This document shows, in pieces, positions 24,201 to 36,174 of a DNA stretch of 64,000 nt (position 1 is the first letter of the stretch; every line of letters begins with the position of its first letter). The notes under the pieces are model-generated. The model saw nothing but the letters and a program-made list of their open reading frames with translations, was not told where the DNA came from and ran no database searches. The stretch is from Antedon bifida. Its lineage: Eukaryota > Echinodermata > Crinoidea > Comatulida > Antedonidae. Where the stretch lies: NCBI GenBank assembly GCA_963402885.1, contig OY727100.1, positions 21,609,665-21,673,664 of the forward strand, in the 5' to 3' direction. The position numbers and the translations under genes were made by a program.

Positions 24201-25802
24201 ACGTAACGCAACGTCATGGATTTGACCAATCACATGCGATGATTATTCGAACTGAAGCTTGTCATTGGTCAACTCGCTTGCGTTGCGTCTACGTCGTTAC
24301 GTTGCTTCCTAGTGTGAACAAAGCTTAAGTTTGTCCCACGTAGAATCTGTATCTATCATTGTTATTACCGTTATCGCTCGTCTGTGTAAATTGGCCTTAA
24401 GCATACATGTGCTTTAGACTAATTTGATTGATTATTAAATAAAAGTAAATTTTAGCGGTACCAATGGTATGTTATTGAATATCAGACGACAGATGCCATG
24501 CAAAGCAGAGAAAATATATTGAGAGAACGGTCATTTATATTTTTGACTTGGTTCCTATTAGAGACGTGTAAGCGCAACGTAAGAAGTTGATGGATTATCC
24601 GAACTGTCGCTTGTCATTGGTCAACGTCCTTACGCTGCATGCTAAGCTTGGATGTATGTACGTGCAACGCATTTTTACGTACCTACGCTTATGGCACAAA
24701 GAGCCGTACACGTTGCTCTAGTGGCATTCCGCTTGTCAAAAACCCTCAATATCATATCGGTGCATGTCAAATTGCATGCGTTGAAGCCTACACCGAACAT
24801 AAAGCCATAAGTGATGTATAACACGGCAATATGTTGTACAAAAGACGATGATAAGAGGCCTGCACAGCATAGTGACACTCCCAGTACAACCGTTATCCGG
24901 TGCCCCAGTATCTGGTATAGAACGGTCACGATGGGCGAGGTAAAGCTGTTGAACGTAAACGATAAAGCACCAGGTATACCTGAAATAAAACAAATATAGA
25001 TACACTGACAATTCATTAATTACATTATTTGTTTGCTTTGTGACGTCACATTGCGTCCATTTGCGCGAGTACGCACGTGTACTGACGTATACCCCGATTC
25101 TCATGGCTGTACCCCTCATATTTACGCCCCAGTAAATGCGGTAATAGGCATACAGCATCACATGTGTAACATACATGTCATGTAAAGTCTCTTGCGTTGC
25201 GCGCGTCCTTGCGTTGCGTCTCTTGTGGGAACCACGCTTAAGACGCCATGCAAACGATATTGGGTTTATTAAAACTTATTGCTTAGGCCCTATAAGTTAT
25301 AGAATATTAATTATGCTGCTGGCCTCCCTAAGCCTATACATTTTCTCTCTTATACTGATGGGAAAGAAGGGTGACCAAGACACCAAGCCTTGCGGTGACC
25401 TATTTCCCCGCGCCAGCATCATCAGCCATCGGTACTGGGGGTTCTATCCCTAATTTCCATATGAGAGCCGATGAGCCCTAATAAAAAAAATCCCGTCGAA
25501 ACGTCATCATAATCTGGGACGTACCATGAAATAATATTATACTGAAATGATAACATCATGATTGCGCATCCGGGCGTTCACATTATGAGTTTACTTTTAG
25601 CCTATAGGATTTATAACGAATATTACTTACCAGCCTGCGTGCTTGTTGAGTTAAAAGAATGCATTATCTCGATGTACAACAGGTTATAGTTAAATAAAAC
25701 TCCAGATAAACACAAAAAATTACAAAATACCGCAACAAGGACCAGAATAGACCAGTGTTTCTTGAAGAAACCACCATTGTTGTTTTCGTTAACAAAAGCC
25801 AT
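21258..25802 (-). CDS. SLC16-type monocarboxylate-transporter-like protein
   Basis: Major-facilitator carrier, probably of the plasma membrane and for a monocarboxylate or related small acid; substrate is inferred from family only. Exons in gene order: 25802-25631, 24979-24683, 23757-23468, 22974-22749, 22189-22046, 21481-21258; 450 residues; ATG at 25802-25800 in the good context ACCATGG; stop TAG at 21258-21260. About twelve hydrophobic segments. The N-terminal layout (NGGFFKKHW, TM1, then TSTQAG|IPGALSF), FDKRNATR before TM5 and YSWRVSFRIL follow SLC16. A basic linker (KSKKKKSRERK) separates the halves, and GVGDLVGR in the TM8 region keeps the Asp and Arg, four residues apart, that MCT1 uses for transport. 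The usual DGGWGW at TM1 is weakened to NGGFFKKHW. Which SLC16 member it is cannot be settled from motifs. Confidence 0.88.
22562..22705. mobile_element. FB7 near-perfect palindrome in SLC16 intron
   Basis: Arms of about 57 bp: GAACGTCATTTCACAATACA ... GTTTGGGAGCAA on the left, mirrored exactly as TTGCTCCCAAAC ... TGTATTGTGAAATGACGTTC on the right, around a short centre of CGTACG-rich sequence. A single copy in this window. A young foldback element is the simplest reading. Confidence 0.75.
23063..23205. mobile_element. FB2 element, full length
   Basis: TAAAGCTTGGTTCCCACAG to CTAGTAGGAACCAAGCTTA, inner arms GTCGACCAATCACACGCG / CGCTTGTGATTGGTCAAAT. In an SLC16 intron; one of the best-preserved copies. 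Confidence 0.9.
24119..24398. mobile_element. FB3 element split by an FB2 insertion
   Basis: The left arm AAGGCCAATTTATACAGACG at 24119 and the right arm CGTCTGTGTAAATTGGCCTT at 24398 belong to one FB3 copy. An FB2 copy occupies 24168-24327 between them; FB3 sequence resumes at GTCCCACGTAGAATCTGTAT as in the uninterrupted copy at 8876. Confidence 0.9.
24168..24327. mobile_element. FB2 element nested in FB3
   Basis: TGGTTCCCACTAGAGACGC to GCTTCCTAGTGTGAACAAAGC with inner CCAAT arms. It interrupts the FB3 copy at 24119-24398, so this insertion is younger than that FB3 copy. Confidence 0.9.
24544..24650. mobile_element. FB2 element, short form
   Basis: GACTTGGTTCCTATTAGAG to GCATGCTAAGCTTGG; the left inner CCAAT arm is deleted, the right arm GTCATTGGTCAAC remains. 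It ends just outside SLC16 exon 2 (low edge 24683) on the downstream intron side. Confidence 0.75.
25189..25241. mobile_element. FB2 3' arm fragment
   Basis: Only TCCTTGCGTTGCGTCTCTTG and GTGGGAACCACGCTTA remain, in the first SLC16 intron. Confidence 0.6.
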
Positions 25803-25961
25803 GGTGCGTTTGTGGTACGTTACTATCTCCTTTGCGCTGAACTCGTATTGCACTCACTTGGTTATCTGATGGTAGGAAGGAGACGATACTTACATAATAC
25901 AGTAATGATCTAGGCCAGTCTCCGGATCAATAATTCTGTTATATAATACACTTCCGCCTAA

Positions 25962-26072
25962 AAGCCAATTTACACAGACGAGCTGTAACGGTAAGCGGGA
26001 AACCGCGTAGGTCCAACATAGATTCTATATTTTTGTATTACCGTTACCGCTCGTCTGTGTAAATTGGCCTTT
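25962..26072. mobile_element. FB3 element, short form
   Basis: AAAGCCAATTTACACAGACG to CGTCTGTGTAAATTGGCCTT, 111 bp, with GGTAACGGTAAGCGGG / TTACCGTTACCGC. About 160 bp upstream of the SLC16 start codon. Confidence 0.9.
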
Positions 26073-26269
26073 GATAATGCAACATTTTCCTGGCAAGAAA
26101 TCCTGCACAAACACAAATGCAAACAGAACGTAGAGGCCTACATCAAAAAGAAAAGTCTTCTCTGAAAATATACAATTAGAGGCCTATTATACCTACGCTT
26201 CAAAACCTTTTATTGTGACGTATTCAACAATTATTCATCATTAATATGTCAATCTATTTAGCTGTTGCT

Positions 26270-27440
26270 TCACAATTCAATACAACTTTAAACTAGGCAT
26301 TGTTTTCGTCACGATTCAATTGATAGAATATTACCTATTGAAATTTCATAATTCAATTAATCTATTTAGATTGCTGTCTCTTCACGATTCAATCTATTTA
26401 GATTGCTGTCCTCTTTACGATTCAATCAATTTAGTTTGCTGTCCTCTTCACGATTCAATCTAGATTGCTGTCCTCTTCACGATTCAATCGATTTAGATTG
26501 CTGTCTCTTCACGATTCAATCGATTTAGATTGCTGTCCTCTTCACGATTCAATCGATTTAGATTGCTGTCTCTTCACGATTCAATCTATAGGCGTAATTT
26601 AGATTGCTGTCTCTTCACGATTCAATCGATTTAGATTGCTGTCTCTTCACGATTCAATCTATAGGCGTAATTTAGATTGCTGTCTCTTCACGATTCAATT
26701 TATAATTTAGATTGCTGTCTCTTCACGATTCAATCAATTTAGATTGCTGTCTCTTCACGATTCAATCTATAGGCGTAATTTAGATTGCTGTCTCTTGACG
26801 ATTCAATCAATTTAGATTGCTGTCTCTTCACGATTCAATCTATAGGCGTAATTTAGATTGCTGTCCTCTTTACGATTCAATCAATTTAGATTGCTGTCTC
26901 TTCACGATTCAATCTATAGGCGTAATTTAGATTGCTGTCTCTTCACGATTCAATCAATTTAGATTGCTGTCTCTTCACGATTCAATCTATAGGCGTAATT
27001 TAGATTGCTGTCCTCTTTACGATTCAATCAATTTAGATTGCTGTCTCTTCACGATTCAATCTATAGGCGTAATTTAGATTGCTGTCTCTTCACGATTCAA
27101 TCTATAGGCGTAATTTAGATTTCTGTCCTCTTCACGATTCAATCAATTTAGATTGCTGTCTCTTCACGATTCAATCGATTTAGATTGCTGTCCTCCTCAT
27201 TCAATCGATTTAGATTGATATCCTCTTCACGATTCAATCTATTTAGATTACTGTCCTCTTCACGATTCAATCTATTTAGATTACTGTCCTCTTCACGATT
27301 TAATCTATTTAGATTGCTGTCCTCCTCATTCAATCTATTTAGATTGCTGTCCTCTTCACGATTCAATCTATTTAGATTGCTGTCCTCCTCATTCAATCTA
27401 GATTGCTGTCCTCTGGCACGATTCAATCAATTTCTCCCTT
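26270..27440 (+). repeat. About 30-33-bp minisatellite, over 30 units
   Basis: Units of the type GATTGCTGTCTCTTCACGATT + CAATCAATTTA in several variants, some with an ATAGGCGTAA insert forming higher-order pairs. It occupies most of the spacer between the divergent SLC16 and LPCAT-A genes. In 27148-27440 units are 30 bp or 21 bp, so they read open on both strands, which is a by-product of the repeat length. Confidence 0.9.
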
Positions 27441-28854
27441 CACTACAGTGTTTTCACTATCAGAGATTGTAGTAGACTTATGTTCCAGGATAAGTGAAAT
27501 TCCGTTCTCTCTTCACGATTAAAATCGATTTAGTACAGTGATGTTCTCTCTTCTGGCACTAGACTGCGATCGGAACAGACTGTATACACTCTCTAAAATG
27601 GCAGTTCCACACGATCCCAAATCTGAACTGTATTCTGCAGGATGGCGATATCTTTCTTGCAAGACGTTAATTCAGACAGTCCAGTGGTCAGTGATGATGA
27701 GTCAGTTAAGAACAGGAAGATATCTAATAATTTAAACACTTAAACTATATTTTAGAATAACTAATATCCATCTTGCAATTGATATTATCAGCTATAGATA
27801 CTCGACCCGAAGCATGAACGCGACAAAGCAGAACTCGATCTTTCTAAAATATATTTTATTCTCGCTCTCGATCGATGCTGTATGTTATCACTGAATCAAG
27901 TAGAATAGTTTGGTAAACTCTATATAGCCTCTATACCCTTACAAATCCATATAGAATGCATTCCCCGGCCAATTGTTTCCAAAGTTATAAGCTACACCTT
28001 TGTTACCGAACTGTAGAAAACTGGCATTGTGTGACGGCGTGTTTTTTTTCTTTTGTAATTCATTTCATCATTAAATAAAATATGCAAAACAAAAAGGGAA
28101 GCGGTTTATAGGAGAATTAAGTGCCAAATTGAAAAAAAAAAGAGAGAGGATTAAAATCGAGGTCTTCAGTTTGTCTAGGATTTATAGTGCGATTCTGGAT
28201 GACACAAGAGCCATAGGCATTTGAAAGTGAAGTGACTAATATGGGATAAGTTAACGCTAAGTTATTAATTGAAATTAATCACAATAATTGTTATTCTATT
28301 AGGTAGACATTTTTTGTTTATTGACAATGTGTTTTTGGGTAGTAACGTTTTTAAAATGTGTAAAATATTACTACAATTTTCAATCGAGGGATCTCTCTGA
28401 GAACTGATCAATAATTATGGATTTTTTGGCATATAATGGTAAACCATTATTATGTAATTCAACTGTTATTTCACATTTTAAGCAAAGATTTAGTTTAAAA
28501 GAAAATAAATTAGTCCAGTACATGTATATTCTTTATTGTAAAATACATTGTATCTATCCAGGCGTTTCATACAATGACGAATATTTAGACGGTAAAAAGT
28601 TTGGTGTCGCTCAATAAAATAAATCACGAAAATCGTATGCCGCCCTCTATATTTGATGTAGTCTGCAAATTAAATAAACAAGTTATATAATAAGAACATT
28701 TTGACGAAGGATCGAGGAGGGTGTATTATCGTAAACTAAAGTTAAAATGAAGTGATTGCATATCATTTGGTGGAGAGGAACGGAGTGGTTTATGGTAAAG
28801 TATGAGAAGGTGTAAAATAGATGAAAATATCTTCAATTTGAGTCGATCGTCAAG

Positions 28855-31800
28855 ATGAATTCTAGGCCCATGTCCGAGACGGTGGTTAAGAAAAGGCGTC
28901 GCCTGCTGCGACGAGCCTCATCGTTACTGGAGCCTACAGTTCGCAATCCGTTCGTTCATCACTTGAATTTGACTACATTAGACAAGATTAGAGTAAGTAT
29001 AAAGACACCAAATTTATTTGATATTAATCATTAATTACTTTGTTATTGATTAATTGAGTTAACAGTACAGTCAATAAAATGTGTGTCCTGTCTGTATTCA
29101 TGTTGAAAAAGTTAAAAGATTGCGATAGATTAGAGATAGTGAAAAGTTTTGTTGGTGAATGAAGGTCAGTGGCCTACTTTCTAATTCTAGGCTAGGTTTT
29201 TTTTTAAGTTAAAAGAAGACCTTTACATGCACTGTAGTATATCAATATACCCATAACATGCGAAAGGTGCCCTCTTTTCCCAACTCGCCCATAAAATACT
29301 ACTGTTAATAATATATTATGTCAATGATATTGCTTCACCATGGATAGGAGGTGGAGTGGGCTGCTTGCCAAACCACACAAATAAAACGTTTATGATTAAT
29401 GATGTCATTTTTTTCTAGTCAGATGATTTCTTTAATTTTTTTTCCTACTCCGGTAGTTACTAATATATTCTTTTTGTATCCAAAACATAAAAAATAAAGA
29501 CAAATAAAATCAAACTTTTGTAACTTTTAACTGCAGTTGAACAAAATTAATGATTTTCACTTGCAAAAAGAGAAAATAAACTGAATAAAATTTAAAGTAG
29601 TATGACTTTTTATTTATGCTACTTTTATTTTCTAATCCAATTTTTGGTTAAAGTTAATAACTATAATTATTTAAAAATTATTTTTTCAAAGAATATAAAA
29701 TATATAAACTTTAATATTGATATTGTATTCGTCGTAAATTTTAATTGAGTGTTATTGTTTCTATTTCAGATTGCTGTAATGTCGGTAACGGTCGTTCCGT
29801 TACGGTTGATATTGGGCCTGGCATTTTTTCCAATAGTGTATCTTCTTTGCAGAATTGCACTAGCAGGCCTTACAGAGGAACAACTTGTTAAAGAACCCTT
29901 GCAAGGCTGGAGGAGGTAAGAACTGGCTTGGCATAGACATCAAACTTCTTTTAAGCTCTATCTACACTTTATCAAACTTTATGTGACAAAACAAATGCGA
30001 TGTGCCCATATACTGTATGGACATGATGATGTCATATCACTACCATATTTGGGCACATCACATATTTTTGTCAAATTAAGTTTGATAGTGTGGACAGAGC
30101 TTTAGCCAATACCACTCCTTCATACATACCTACAGTAAAGCTCTAATGTCTACATTATCAAACTATATGTGACAAAAAAATGTGATGTGCCCATATATGG
30201 ACATGATCATTGATGATGTCATATCACTACCATATTTAGGAATATCACCACTATATTTGGGCACATCGCAATTTTTTTGTCAAACTAGTTTGATAGTGTA
30301 GACAGAGCTTTAGTCAAATTACTAAAGGAATATAATGTGTTTGTATGTTAACGCTCTTGTTATTGGTAAATCAATTTTGCTGAATTTGGATTTTGAAATA
30401 AAATAAAATATTGAATTGTTAAAAAAAATACATTTTGCATTTATTTATCATAATTATAATGAGTAGATAAATTAACTTTGTTTGCATTTTGTTTTTGTTT
30501 TAATCATTTTAATAATGCATTCCCAGATGTACTTGTTTTGTCCATGTCAAAATTATTCTACTGGAGGTAATATTTCATACTCGTTAATTTAATTTTATCT
30601 TCTTTTTTTTTGGTAAAAATCATACACAGTGTATTATATAATGCAATGACTGATGACTCTAACCTTTATATTGCAGTACAAAACGTAATTACTGCAGTAA
30701 CTGTAGTAGAATAATTTTGACTTGGTCCCTAAATGCATGTTCACATTAAGAATAGCAAGCTTGAATTGTGTCATTGTTGCTTCACAATGTTCCCTTAACT
30801 TCAAGAAAAAAAAAGTGAAAATATTGAACATTTATTTACGATTAATGAATCATTAAAACAATTTTTTTTCAACCTCCATTTTTATACTTTGTATAACAAA
30901 TAAAACCTTTTTTTTTAAATAGCACATATACATTCATGATATTAAACTAATATAATGCTACGAAATATAAAATTCTTTAAGAAAAATCTAACTTGAGATT
31001 CCTTAACTTTAAAAATTAAATTTGAATGCAAATTGTTTGCTCTTCTCCCTGCTTTAAATCTAAAATATGGAGCTTTTGATTTTTCATGATCTACGACCTG
31101 TTTCATGATCTACGACCTGTCCTAGAAAGGCAAGGTCAGGTCAATTGATGTGATGTCGGTCATTCCCTGGTCTTTTTTTTATTCTTTTATACTTCAAGCG
31201 CTTTGAGACTATTTTGGTAAAGAGCGCCTCATATTCAGATTATGAATTACTAGAAGCCATCAAGATGGGCACAATGAATTGACATGACCTAGTAGGTCAT
31301 AGGTCATAGTTCGTGAGTCAAAGCTCCTTATAATCCTCCCAATTTTGCATTTTTTTTCTTCCTGCCTTCATTGCAGAATGCTGTTGTATCCCACCTGGCT
31401 TATTGGACGCTTTCAATTTTTTATCATGGGCTTTCACTATGTTTCAGTGAAAGGTCAAAGGGCAAGTCGTGACGAAGCACCTATTTGTGTTATTTCTCCT
31501 CATACCGCTTTTTTTGATATTCTTATCATGTTTGTATTGGGTCTACCTCACACCAACTCTGTGTCGCGCGAGGAGAATGGAAAAGCGCCGTTGGCTGGAA
31601 GTAAGTTATATTTCACAAGGTTGCTTAATCAAATTTTTGTCTTTAATTAATGAGTCCCCTAAATGTCCCCTTGATAGGGTTTTCCACTGGCCATAGTTTT
31701 CCTATTTTGTCTTAAAAGAACAAAGGCCAATATAGTTTTATAACATTATTTGTTGAACCCTTATTCAGGGGACACTTTGTGGGGTCCTGAAAGTGTCCCC

Positions 31801-34800
31801 TTAATAGAGATTATACTGTTTTATACATGAAGTCTAGATACTGTTGATTCACTTTCAAACACAACGATCACATATTTCCTAGTTAGCTCATCGAAAAATG
31901 TATTGTTGCTGTTCGTATAATGTGGCTAAATAAGTAAAACATCTTATTATTTTCACACAGCTTTAGTAAACTTATTACAGCCGGTATTTGTGTCAAGAAA
32001 ACAGTCAAATTCACGGCATAATGCGAGTTACGAAATAAATAGGCGAGTGCAACCCAACAGCCCTTGGCCACAGCTTCTTATGTTTCCAGAAGGGACATGT
32101 ACGAATAAAACATGTCTGATTAATTTTAAACAAGGTAAAAATTGTTTAAAAAAGTTGTTTTATCACTCATATGCTTATTGAAAATACGTTCATTTTCTCA
32201 TCCAGGTCTATCAGTATTGATCCATTTCTCTTTATATTTTATTTAAAAAAAGTTTAATTCAATAAAACAAAGCATTAATACTTATTTGTTCCACAGGAAA
32301 GTTTCCCCTTTATAGGGGACTTCTCCTCCTCCCCCCCCCCCCAGAATAAGGGAGTTCCCAATTGATTCTAAATATACTAGGCCTACAGTATAATTAATTT
32401 AATAATGATATAAACTAATATAAATTAAACTATTATTATACTATAATTCATTTAATAAATGCTATATACTGTATTACAGGAGCATTTAATCCTGGTTTGC
32501 CAGTGCAACCTGTCGTTCTACACTACAACACAGACACTGTGACGTGGGCATACAAGGGACCACAGGTGTAAGTGACATTGTATTCTTTAGCAAAGGTCTC
32601 AAATTGGATAAATACATAATATTGAGAGACTTCATGAAAGCACTCCAAACCATAGGTGATGCTATGATTTCTTTAAATACATCCAAACATTAAGATATTT
32701 GGCATCAGCATGGTAATCAATATTTAATGTCAGGAGCTCATCAAGCATGACATATGTTGTGTGTTTGCCGAAACAGACCTAGTTATAGTAACACCTAAAT
32801 GAATGTATGCACTGAATTGTACCTTTAGCGGGAGATGAGAAATCTATAAAAATATCACGAAACTTGGGAAGTTTACGAAGTTGTTATGAAGGTTCTATGT
32901 TACACTTGCCTTATTTGCATAGCAGGTGCAAGTTGCTCCTTGCCAAGTACTCAAGGGCAACATTTAATATTAACATGTCCTACATTTGATCATGTTTGCC
33001 TTTAGATGTTTACTCTCCCACAAATGCACACTAACTTTATATTTTAAATAAACAGTTGGTCAAATGTTGACCTTAGATCAAATGTTGACCTTAGAGGTCA
33101 ACATCCAATCTTTCAATGAAACAAGTTCAGATCCAATTGATTGTACACATTGTAAGTTATAAAACTAACAGTTGTAAATTCTGTGAGAAATTAATATTTT
33201 TATTATTAGATAAATACATTAGTATACAGTACTGTGTGATATTATTAGTACAGTGTTCAAAGTCCAGTAGATATTCTCTCTCAGAAAACTTTACTTTACG
33301 AAAGTAATCGTGAAAAACATGAAAACTGAAAAACATTTTTTTTTACAGGTTAGCTTCTATGTGGTTGACAATGTGCAATTTTAATAATAAGTTAGAAATA
33401 GAATTCCTTCCAGTTTATAAACCAAACGAGGAGGAGAAGCGAGATCCTGCACTATATGCACAAAATGTACGAGGTGTGATTGCTAGGTATGTTGTGGGAA
33501 TTCCTTTTTTTTCGCATATTATTGACCAATCACATGATGGGGAACTAACCCATGTTATTTATATATCCCAAATATGGTAGTGGTGTTTGCCATGATAAGA
33601 AAAATCTTGGTACTGTGACTAAACCACGATTTGAACCCAAGATTATTATAATTACCATTTTCATTTTGTAGGTCTTTAAATCTTCCGGTTACTGATCATT
33701 CATTTGAAGATTGTCTTCTGATGAAACAAGCCAAAAAACATGGTCTTCCAATGGAGGCAGGAGCTGTAGAGTTTCACAAGTTAACAGAGAAGTTGGGGTA
33801 AGTACTAACACAAAAAATGTTATGTGCCCATATATGGACATGATGATTTCATATCACTACCATATTTGGGCATGTTACTACCATATTTGGTGGTGGTGGA
33901 GTCTCTTTATGTCACTCCTTACCACAAAATATTGCATCTTTCCCCAGACTAATTTTAACATTTCACGCTCAAAAAATCTTTCTATGTGTGTGCAGGGAGG
34001 TATAAACCTCTCTATATAACCTTTAGGCCAGATGGAATCTATAAAGTTCAAACATTACTATTATGCTGTATTAATGATTTATTAATAAGAACTACCTCCA
34101 ATATAAAAGACAACCCTAGGCCCATGGAATGACAATCAACAACAATGATTTAGTTAGTCCTTTCTCAAACCCAGTGTAATGTATATCTACACAAACAAAG
34201 ATGCTCTCCTATTAATAACTACTTTTGTGCCCTAGCAAAACACTACATAGTCATATCTTTGAGTTAATAGACCCAAGTACTACTATTCGGTTCTTTGCAA
34301 ATATTTGCATAAGACAAATATTGACACAAACTCACTTACATAACTTCTGTATTATATAACGTTTATATAAGTTCAATAACATGTGATATGTAATTATTAT
34401 AATCTTTGAATGTTCCTACATTTACACGTTTCTTCTAACTAATAAAGATGATGTATTGTCATTTTTTAAACATTTTGAAAGTGAATGTGACATTAAATTA
34501 CCTTAATTTAAAAAAAATTTCAGAGGACAATATTATCTTTAAAAAATAGTATTCTGATGTATATGAGTTTTTTTTTCACTTTTATGAGTGTTTTGCACAT
34601 GATTATAATTGCACATAGCATTCTTCTCCATGGTTCTGGGTTCTTGTCTCATTCTACTCTTTTTTGTGGAGTGAGAATGATGAGTGCTACAAACAAACAA
34701 TTTATAATTAGACATTCTAGTTGGTCTTTTTTTTTTCTTTCGACAAACATGAATAAATTTTACAAAACTACAAAATGGATTTTATTTTTCTTGTTTTGGG

Positions 34801-36114
34801 GGAAAATACATCCTTAAATTCAATATGAAATAAATTATTTTGTTTTTCATGGAAAATAATAATAATAAATAATAATGCCAAAGAACCTTGATATTGAATA
34901 TAGGTCACGTTTTGTATTTATTTTTCATTTTTTTGGCAATGTTCCAGCAATTTGGTTTCACATGAATATGATTCATTGTGTGTATATAATGAAGATGTAT
35001 TATATAAGCCACAGCCATTCCCTCTAGAATTTAACAATGGTTGTATTCAGTAAACGGAATTCACTATCTGTTGTTGATCTGTGGTTAAATATATCATATT
35101 GCACTCCCAACTTTGTTTGTTCTCACTTACATAACATGATACTAAGAATTTAATTTATTAAGGTTGTTTTTTGAATAGTTTTCAAAAATATTGTATTTTT
35201 GTAAAGATTTTGCGTGAATTAATTTAACACAATCGCTTATAGAAATTGCAGTTGTGAAAAGTATAGAAATTCAATATGTTTTGGTTTTATATATTTCTAC
35301 ATTGTGATGATCTTTGTATTTTAAAATATCCTTTTGTGGCTTTTTATGCAAAATAGTTCATGTCAAAGTCTATACTTACTACATTTTATGCAAATTAGTT
35401 CATTTCAAAATCAATAATTAACTACATTTATGCAAAAATTACTTCATGTTCAGATTCTGTAAATAACATATTTTATGCAAATTTTAACCATTTTTTGAAT
35501 GACGACCACCCATTGATATAAACAGTTTGTTTGCGAGCACAAATTTAACAGAAATAGGCTCGATAAAAATATTTTTTAGTATATTTTGAAACAAGTTTTG
35601 CCACTCTGCAGCAGAAAGAATAGCCGTATTCACTATTCACATATATGGTATGGAAAACACCCTTAAATTAAAATTAAAAAATCTCCATAAGTGAATACAA
35701 TTTAAGTGAAATATTTATTGAGTTAAGTGAAATGCTTAAGTGTGGTTGGTGGATACTGCCACAGGACCTTAAAGGTTCACTGGCTCTTATGCAACCTAGA
35801 TATCTTTGTTTACAGTATTTTAATAATTTATGATAATGCTATTTGTTATCTATTGACAATGTGTATTGGTAGTCAGTACTTATGATGAGTGTTTTCACAT
35901 GTGTGTTATATAAATTCACTTACATAACATAATATTTTATAAGCTCGTCATTGTGTTAGTTGCTGGCGTGCCTAAGTAAAGGTCACCATATGTCTTTTAC
36001 ACAGGTCAAAGTAACAAATAATTATTGCTGAGAAATTAAATACATGCTCATGATAAAGTGTTATTAATCAACAAATGAACATACATGCAGGGTATTAAAT
36101 TATAATGTTGGGTG

Positions 36115-36174
<60 letters not shown>

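Larger units (their letters stand above)
25803..28854. other. Divergent spacer between SLC16-like gene and LPCAT copy A
   Basis: Contains the promoters and 5' UTRs of two divergent genes, an FB3 element (25962-26072), a long minisatellite (about 26270-27440) and otherwise AT-rich unique sequence. A 66-codon ATG-initiated frame at 28417-28617 (+) has no recognisable domain and sits in the presumed LPCAT-A promoter; I do not call it a gene. Confidence 0.6.

Noticed and set aside
24736-25176. 146-codon minus-strand frame overlapping SLC16 exon 2
   Set aside because: A shadow frame of the SLC16 exon; the carrier frame has the family motifs and consistent splice phases.
26270-27440. CRISPR-like regular array
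   Set aside because: Units are contiguous with no unique spacers, variants are graded, and the genome is animal; it is a minisatellite.
27148-27472. Repetitive proteins with DSNLNRLN units on the minus strand and FNLFRLL units on the plus strand
   Set aside because: Both come from a 30-bp minisatellite whose unit is a multiple of three; open on both strands, no start context, no splice partners.
28417-28617. 66-codon ATG-initiated frame upstream of LPCAT-A
   Set aside because: AT-rich codons, no known domain, and its position fits LPCAT-A promoter sequence; length is within chance for this base composition.
29916-31376. A counterpart of LPCAT-B exon 3a in LPCAT-A intron 2
   Set aside because: I looked for the VKVKG and HSSFVD coding patterns on the plus strand and saw none; the intron holds FB1 and FB8 elements.
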